From the NCBI GenBank assembly GCA_958450365.1, contig CAUEEP010000735.1, positions 191,501 to 255,500 on the forward strand: a stretch of DNA of 64,000 nucleotides, written 5' to 3'. Below are positions 57,546 through 64,000 of this stretch, piece after piece (the stretch's first letter is position 1; every line of letters begins with the position of its first letter). This DNA is from Mesorhabditis belari (taxonomy: Eukaryota > Nematoda > Chromadorea > Rhabditida > Rhabditidae). A program made the position numbers and the translations under genes. The notes beneath the pieces are model-generated. The model saw nothing but the letters and a program-made list of their open reading frames with translations, made no database searches and was not told the origin of the DNA.

Positions 57546-57708
57546 ATTAACCGCGTTTCTCGCTTTTAAGCGCCTTTTAGAGAGCTTGAGTTTGTGGTAT
57601 TGACTTGAGTCAATACATAACTCAAGATTTCATTTTTGAGACTTAGTCGGCTAGCCGAAGAAGTCTGAGACTTCTTCGGCTGAAATTCTTCATCGGCTAC
57701 GACATATA

Positions 57709-58228
57709 TTGGGTTGGGGACTATGACTCGGCGGACAAAAGAAAGGCAAATTTATTAAACATAAAACCATGAATTCATTCCAAATAATTTCCATTATTAT
57801 TGACGACTTCTGCCCATTTTACAGGCAATTTGCGGATTCCTCTTTCGTAGTAGGATTTTGGTTTGTGTGTGAGACAAGTGTGAGACTAAAAAATGGAGGA
57901 CTGGAGATGTCCCAGTTTGAGCACTTTCTTCAAAAGAAACCCATTTTGGTGTCAATAGAAAAGTTGTAGAGAATCAAAAATTAGGCTTATAGCCAAATTT
58001 GCAAAAAGATACACTTAGTAGTTTCGCTTAAAATGCAAGTTTTGTGAAAATTCGTAAATTTCGCATTTCTTGAAAACCCGTTTTTGAATCGTTCTGAAAA
58101 TTTGGATATAAGCTTCATTTTTGATTCTCTACAACTTTTCCATTGACACCAAAATGGGTTTCTTTTGAAGAAAGTGCTCAAATTGTCACATAGGACAATA
58201 GCCCGCAGTTTTCAATTCACCAACCCAA
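57709..58228. mobile_element. Palindromic mariner MITE with two unlike ends
   Basis: The left end TTGGGTTGGGGACTATGACT and the right end GTTTTCAATTCACCAACCCA belong to different end types, but the interior hairpin (GCACTTTCTTCAAAAGAAAC) is the same as at 26364 and 58469. Flanked by TA on both sides. Confidence 0.85.
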
Positions 58229-58468
58229 TAGTTTTAAAAAGTTTTAAAATTCAGCTTTATTCTTCTCTAATTAAAATAAGAAAAATTTCACTGTTTCACT
58301 GTTTTATCCTAAATGTGTCAGGGTTTCTTCCCCACAATTTGACACTCTTTCTTTTTCCTTTTAACTCTTCTTAACTCTTTTTTCAAAGCTTTTCAAAGAA
58401 GATCAAAAGATAAGTCATCCGCTTCGTTTCTCTTCATGCCTTTTGGCCTTGAGAAAACGGGTCTAATA

Positions 58469-58828
58469 TTGGATTGGTGAATTGAAAACTGCCGGCTATT
58501 GTCATATGTGACAGTTTGAGCACTTTCTTCAAAAGAAACCCATTTTGGTGTCAATGGAAAAGTTGTAGAGAATCAAAAATCAAGCTTATATCCAAATTTT
58601 CAGAAGGATTCAAAAACTGGTTTTCAAGAAATGCCAAATTTACGAATTTTCACAGAACTTGCATTTTAAGCGAAACTACTAAGTGTATCTTTTTGGAAAT
58701 TTGGCTATAAGCCTAATTTTTGATTCTCTACAACTTTTCCATTGACACCAAAATGGGTTTCTTTGGAAGAAAGTGTGAGAACTGTGCACATATGAAAACT
58801 AGCCGCTGAGTCATAGTCCCCAACCCAA
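58469..58828. mobile_element. Palindromic mariner MITE, reciprocal end types
   Basis: The left end TTGGATTGGTGAATTGAAAA and the right end AGTCATAGTCCCCAACCCAA, that is the opposite end arrangement to 57709-58228. TA flanks. 360 bp with the same hairpin core. Confidence 0.85.
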
Positions 58829-58929
58829 TATATGTTACGTTCGAATCCGACCAGGCGTCCGGATCTGATCCGGACGTCCGAATCCGGCCATTGATTATCT
58901 TGTGGTCGGTTTCGGACGTTCTAATCCAG

Positions 58930-59950
58930 GCCAATCAACGATATGAACGATTTGACAGAAGGCGCTTCATCTCCCCTATATCTATTACTTGAAGTGCAAT
59001 TAGTGGAACAGTACGATTGGGGCGGTACTTTAACTTCAAAGCTTTTGAGTTGAGCTGTTTAGTTGACATTTGGGCAACCGGCTTGGTCGCACTTGATTTT
59101 CTCAATCATCCATTCTACCCGGCAAGTGTGAACTCGGTATGTGACTGTTTATTGCCATGATTAGACTCTACATACCTATGCTAATGTTTAGAAATCAAAA
59201 ATCAAACAAAGGATTCTTGATGTTTTCGGAGTGCCAGGAAACAAGTACCAGGAATTGTAAGTTCTATCGTTTAAAGGAACCATTCTAAAAGGCGTTTGGG
59301 CGCTACCACATGTCAAATAACAATTAGTAGATGAAATTTCAGTTTCAAAAACAAGTTGATAAATGAGAAGCCACGTGACGGTACCTTCAACGCTTTTCTG
59401 ACCACAGCCTGCACACGGCTTGGAGCTCCACTTCGGGATATGAATGGTAGGATCTGTGGTGTTCAACCTGAGCTGAAAGCGATGTAAATGAGGCTGGGCA
59501 AGGCTAGAAGCCAGGTCTAGCTTGCTTTGGCTCTCTGAGGCTTCTGGTGGTTCTAGGGGCTCTCATAGCCAAGACCAGGGAACTGGCTACTTGAATCATT
59601 ACGGTATTGTCGCATCAAATCAGGAGTCATCAGAATTTCAATCCACTTAGTCAATTTTAGGGGAGAACTTTCGAGGCCTTCTCGGCAAAATGCTTTGCAT
59701 CAACCCCCGAAGAACTTTGGCAAGAGAGCTTCTGGAACATAAGTATTTGAAAGCAATGAATGTAAACGATTTTCCATTAGCTTCCTATGAACGTTTTTAG
59801 GCCGAACTCTTGCAGAAAAAGGAAAAGAAGAATCGAAGCCATAATACGCTCGACGATCACGAACCAACGCAAAATGAACGTGACAGGGAAACGCTCATCA
59901 AAACACTCAAAATTTTTCTACGCAATTGTGAGAAGGAAATAAATAGCTAA
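58930..59950 (+). pseudogene. Kinase copy P3, C-lobe fragment
   Basis: Six exons in phase: about 58930-59024 (SSPLYLLLEVQLVEQYDWG), 59063-59136 (VDIWATGLVALDFLNHPFYP), 59192-59256 (KQRILDVFGVPGNKYQEL), 59343-59446 (RDGTFNAFLTTACTRLGA), 59661-59761 (RGLLGKMLCINPRRTLAREL), and 59801-59950 with a tail that slips past the usual FSRQL end to reach NCEKEINS and a stop. Everything from the N-terminus to the activation segment is missing; the break abuts the GTCCGAATCC repeat. Exon lengths (74, 65, 104, 101) equal those of P1. Confidence 0.75.
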
Positions 59951-60014
59951 AAAGGACTCATTGCGCACAGTTCGAAAATAAAGATTTGCTTTTTAGTACT
60001 TTTTCGGACAATTA

Positions 60015-61309
60015 CAGCGTGCGGCCAAAATATCCGGCGATGAAAAGACCGACTGGTCTTCAGAAAATTAGCAGAAAAGCTTTATAGAATTTTACTGAAA
60101 ATAACAACAACAGTCCAAATAACAAAATAAAAACAGTTAAATCTCAAAGTTTCCTCCTTTTTCCTTCATGCAAGCCCTAAGTCGCTTCGGCACATCGTCG
60201 ACCGCGGCACGGAGAGTCTCAACGGGGATTTTTGCCCATTCCTTGATAAGGGTGGCTTTCAAATTAGCATGTGGAGCTGATGAGACCTTTGCCTTCAAGA
60301 TTCCCCATATGGCGAAATCCATAGGATTGATGTCAGGTGAATTTACAGGCCATTCTTCCGGGGTAATGAAATCCACGTTTTGCTTGGCAAACCACTCCAT
60401 GGTCTTTTTTTGCACGATGTGTTGGTGCAGAATCTTGTTCAAAGATCCAAGGTGCTCCAGAAAAGTGATTATCAGCCCAAGGCTTCATATGCCTCATCAA
60501 AATTTCTTTTTCGTAGTAATTTTGATCAATTTTCACACCTGGCTGCACAAAAACAAGAGGTGTTTTCCATCAGCGGTCACCCCGGCCCAAACCATCAACG
60601 ATTTTGGATGAGCCGATTTTTGGACAATTCTTCCCTGAGAATTTGCCGTGGCAACATCTTTTGTTAAAATCCGATTATTTTGCTTGTTGAATTCCTGCTC
60701 AATTGTGAATGGCGCTTCATCCGACCAGGGAACCCTCCGATGCGTGCCACCCTTCAAACGCCGCAACAAAACTTTGCATTTCTTAAGTCTTTGCTCCTTC
60801 ATTTTCTCAGTGAGAACATGTGCTGCTTGAAATTTTATAGGCTTCAATTTAAGATCCAATTTGACAATCCTCCTGACACTTTTTTCCGAAATTTGGAGAC
60901 TTTTGGCCATTTTCCTCATTGATTGACACGGATTTCTTCGGATTCTTTCGCGAAGCACTTTGATGTTTTTTGGGGTTCGCACGGATTTTTTTTGACCTTT
61001 TCCTGGCTTGTCGGACAAGTTCTTACGTGTGGCAAAATTTTTCCTCACATCTGAAACCGTTTGATGCGGTATTTTCAGCTTTCTCGCGGTATCCATCACG
61101 CTGAGTCCATCCTTGGTCATTTGCAAGATGAGCGCCCTCTTTTCTTTTCGTCCCAGCTTCATTTCTAAATCACTTATTTATCAAAAAGATAATTGAAACA
61201 TATAAAAAAGAATAAAAAAATGCATAACATAAAAAGAAGCGTGAATAAATGAGTTTTCGCAGTATTATGGCAAAAAGTACGTTCCGCCGGATATTTTAGC
61301 CGCACCCTG
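60015..61309 (-). mobile_element. Full-length Tc1-like transposon with a frameshifted transposase
   Basis: CAGCGTGCGGCCAAAATATC at 60015 and its complement ending CCCTG at 61309 are flanked by TA; 1295 bp. The minus-strand transposase starts at about 61162 with a paired-type HTH (LSVMDTARKLKIPHQTVSDV) and GKGQKKSVRTPKNIKVLRER. It runs through SDEAPFTIEQEF (first Asp) and SLMVWAGVTADGKHLLFL to 60533. A frame change leads to WIFEQDSAPTHRAKK (second Asp), and another to SPDINPMDFAIWGILKAKV, which ends at 60137. The expected catalytic Glu in the last block reads Lys (GILK). Probably recently active, now dead. Confidence 0.92.
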
Positions 61310-61679
61310 TAGAAGCAAGGCATTGAAAATTAACAGATAAACTTAACAAATTACAGCATTTTCGAGTTAGACTTTCGTAAATTCACTTGTGCTCAAAAAT
61401 ATACGCCAACTCATTATTTTCGGGTTAAAATGCTCCAAAAATCGGGACCATGAAGATTGAGGATTTGGAGAAAATTCAGAGATTCACAAAGAAATCGTTA
61501 TATGGGAAATTGACTATCTAAATATTCTAGCTTAATTTATAAGGATAAACTTGCTCTTTTTAAACTAAAAAACTTTACAACATCGCCGCTTTGTTATTGA
61601 TCAGTTAAAACTTTCAAAATCTTGCGTTGCAAACCGATTAGCCCTCTGTTTGTTCTCTTCTTCAAATTTAGCTTGAGAT

Positions 61680-61955
61680 CAAAGTTCAGAAGTGGTTCAT
61701 TCCTTTTTGGAAGGTCCTTTGCGAAGTGGTCCTTTATGTCTAACCCTTCTTGCTGCCGTAAGTGAAGTCAAAGGCGTTTTTGGGACTCGGACGGAGAAAG
61801 CTGTGTTGAAGAAGTAAAATTTTGAGATATTGTAACTGTCAAATTTCAAAACCAGAAAAATAACAAAGATCTAGATACAATATTGAAGGTTTGAAGTACA
61901 ATCAAGTTGTTTACAAAGCTTCGAGAATTCCAAAATCTTCAATAGATCACAAATA
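61680..61955 (+). pseudogene. Kinase N-lobe fragment, copy P5 (broken)
   Basis: Exon-like pieces match exons 4 and 5 of P4: EVKGVFGTRTEKAVLKK near 61750-61815 and, after the ATCTAG acceptor, YNIEGLKYNQVVYKA. A 5-bp deletion against P4 (AAAGCAATGCTTCG) then shifts the frame to a TAG. Confidence 0.65.
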
Positions 61956-62033
61956 GTAAAGCCTAAGCAGCCTCAAGAACGTTTCTTTTCTCAAAGCACT
62001 GGAACATTTGACGGATCGACGAACAACACGAGA

Positions 62034-62364
62034 ATGGTCGCTGCAGCAAAGGTATTAGCTGGCGAGCCGGCTATTGCTTTCAGTGTATCGAAATTTTATC
62101 AAGTAAGTCAAAAAAATCTCCAATTCAGTTCAGTTTTGACCTTTTCACTTCACCATTTCAATTCCGAAAGCATTCAGGCAGTGGCACAAACGATCTGCCT
62201 ATTTTTGGGCTCAATCCTGAATCTTCATCAAATCATTTGCGTCATTGGCGTTGTTTTGTTGATCAGTAAGTTTACTGGAATAGAAATTTTACTAAAAGCA
62301 ATTCGCTTAATGATTTTGTCACAATTTTAGGCATTTTCTGCTACATTTCCTATATCTGAAACCT
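62034..62364 (+). pseudogene. Small membrane-protein cassette, copy C (nonsense in the tail)
   Basis: MVAAAKVLAGEPAIAFSVSK (exon to about 62102, open upstream as well), then AVAQTICLFLGSILNLHQI and CVIGVVLLIS, then IFCYISYI followed by TGA where copy A has CGA (Arg). It thus gives a shorter tail. It may still make a membrane peptide. Function unknown. Confidence 0.5.
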
Positions 62365-62673
62365 ATCGGAAAGGAGAGTTTCATCAGAAGAAAAGTTGCC
62401 TCAAGAATTCGAATCGACAAATTATTAAAAATCGCAATAGAATGTAAATAAACAGACATTATATTCATAAAAAGTTAATATCATTAATGAAAGGATTTAT
62501 TGAGCTCATCATTGTCGGCTTTCTGTTTTTGAACTGTCTGCCCAAAAGCTTTGCCGTTCAAAACCCTTCCCTATTAATTGTGTTGCAAAGTTTTTCACTA
62601 TTTCAATCATTTGAGTTTGAGCTAACGATCATTCAATCAATTTCCGATAATTTTTTTACCTATTTTATCTCCA

Positions 62674-63944
62674 TTGCAAACTAAGACTGTCAAACTCTTA
62701 TCGCAAGCCCGTAAAAGGACTAAGAAAAAGAGACTGGACAAAAACACAAAAGCTATTGATTTCAGCAACATTTTCCTGCAAAAATTTAAAGCAGTTAACA
62801 TTTGTCTTGAAACGCGGGAAAACATTTCGAGAATCAGCAATTCACCAATGGATCAATCAACGGTTTGTCAATTTGTCAATTTTGCTTTATTAATTCCATA
62901 GGAAACTTCACAACCCAAGTCACAACTAATTAAAATTGATCTCGAGAAGCATGCCAATGGAAAACCGAAAATTCTCGAAGCCAAGATTCCCAGTAATTAC
63001 CGTCCTGACCTAGTGAGTTTCTGAAACATTGGTAGTCAAATGAATTGTATATATCTATGTCCTAGACATGTGCACTCGGTCCAGTCCCCGGCCGGTTTTC
63101 GGTCTCGGTCTGGTCTCACTCCGGAATGGACCGAGATCGGACCAACTGATACGGACCAAGTGCACATTTCTACTATGTAGAAATGTACTACGCAAAACAA
63201 GAATATCATCACCAAAAGTTAGACTCAAAGAAACTTTTCAACAAATTGCCCCTAAATAACTATTTCTATTTTTGATTGACGCTAGTTATCGGCCAACACA
63301 TTTGGATGCCACGATCTATCACAAATTGGGCGAAGGGAGCACAGGGGTTGCTGTGTAAGAATTTACTGCTTTCTCCAGATTCCCCAATTCATAGCTGACA
63401 AGTTTCAGAGCTGCCGTACGTGAAGTGAAAGGCGTTTTTGGGACACGGACGGAGAGAGTTGTGTTGAAAAAGTAAAATTTTGAAATCTTATAACTGTGAA
63501 ATTCCAAAACCGGAAAAGTTACAAAGATCTAGATACAATATTGAAGGTTTCAATGACAATCAAGTTGACTACAAAGCAATGCTTCGAGAATTCCAAAATC
63601 TTCAATATTTGATGCATGACCATGTAAGATCTAAATTAAATCTGATCTAGAAGTAATGGGCATTTTAGATTGCTACAATGAAGGATTCTTTTTGGAGTTT
63701 TAGTGAGAAGGGAACCTTAAATCATGTGTGGATTGCCACGGAGAGAATGGACTTCAAGCTATCGGATTTTTTCAGGTTTGTTGGTAATATGAGCTTAACA
63801 AGTTTCTGGATGATATTCAGAGGTCAAGCGAAAAAAGACGATACGCCAACGCCAGCACCACGTGATCATCGTCATCTCGCATCGATGCTTGTTCAGATTT
63901 TACAAGCACTTGCCTATTTGCATCAACGGGGAATCATGCATCGA
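62674..63944 (+). CDS. Divergent protein kinase, copy P4, most kinase-like, incomplete at the window edge
   Basis: Exons: up to 62862 (basic RKRTKKKRLDKNTK, then SPMDQST); 62902-63012 (QLIKIDLEKHANGKPKILEA, GTGAGT donor); about 63280-63354 (YRPTHLDATIYHKLGEGSTG, full GxGxxG); 63409-63471 (AVREVKGVFGTRTERVVLKK); 63533-63623 (AMLREFQNLQYLMHDH); 63669-63775 (WIATERMDFKLSDFF); 63821-63944 (HRHLASMLVQILQALAYLHQ, ending MHR). The catalytic-loop exon lies beyond the window. All ATP-site residues are present, unlike P1. The junction before YRPTHLD lacks a fitting AG in the right phase, so the N-terminal exons may not be joined as drawn. Confidence 0.7.
63065..63176. repeat. Foldback with TGTGCACTCGGTCC ends
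   Basis: ATGTGCACTCGGTCC and GGACCAAGTGCACAT are inverted, with CGGTCTCGGTCTGG and related words between. It lies in the P4 intron before the glycine-loop exon and has no counterpart in P1. Confidence 0.7.
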
Positions 63945-64000
63945 GTTCGTTACGTGTGATAGCTTTTAGTCTGGGAACAGCGCTGATTGAGGCACATTAA

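Noticed and set aside
60168..60922. Plus-strand frames over the Tc1-like element
   Set aside because: Antisense shadows of the minus-strand transposase.
41014..63944. Calling the kinase family MAP kinase
   Set aside because: VDIW and LG.P segments resemble CMGC kinases, but the activation segment lacks TxY and the APE motif reads PLE; no subfamily is supportable by eye.

Overview
This is a 64 kb piece of a eukaryotic nuclear genome, almost certainly from a nematode. The evidence is a transthyretin-like (TTL) secreted protein, a LAMP/lmp-1-type lysosomal protein, very short introns (many 35-50 nt) with T-rich acceptors ending TTTAG or TTTCAG, TTTNCAG sites just upstream of several start codons that look like trans-splice acceptors, and dense Tc1/mariner and MITE DNA. 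I cannot name the species. Gene models were joined by hand using GT-AG sites, reading phase and domain logic, so small exon-boundary errors are likely in the long genes.

Layout. (1) 397-18820 (+): one very long gene for a secreted protein with about nine degenerate von Willebrand A (vWA) domains and a Thr-rich mucin-like linker. Its introns are either tiny or swollen by mariner, Tc1, pogo-like and satellite insertions. (2) 19509-20213 (+): a small secreted Cys-containing protein of unknown function. (3) 20.8-22.9 kb: minisatellite and MITEs. (4) 22925-28663 (-): a type I membrane protein with several CUB-like domains. (5) 30557-33287 (+): a TTL protein with a duplicated, dead exon copy in intron 2. 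(6) 33.67-34.11 kb: minisatellite. (7) 34904-36614 (+): LAMP-like gene (lmp-1 type) with a C-terminal GYxx-phi sorting signal. (8) 37796-39921 (-): Pro/Gln-rich LITAF-domain protein. (9) 41.0-64.0 kb: an expanded cluster of divergent protein-kinase genes on both strands (at least six copies or fragments) mixed with small membrane-protein cassettes and transposons.

Little here is an operon-like pathway. The first 40 kb is a set of secreted, membrane and endolysosomal genes. The last 23 kb is a young, decaying tandem family in which a kinase with a predicted N-myristoylated start (MGNSST) has been copied, truncated and mutated. The most notable points are the nine-vWA giant protein, the kinase cluster with a pseudokinase-type HRD-to-HRN change and a lost splice acceptor, an apparent AT-AG intron in the LITAF gene, and two repeats each flanked by long direct duplications.
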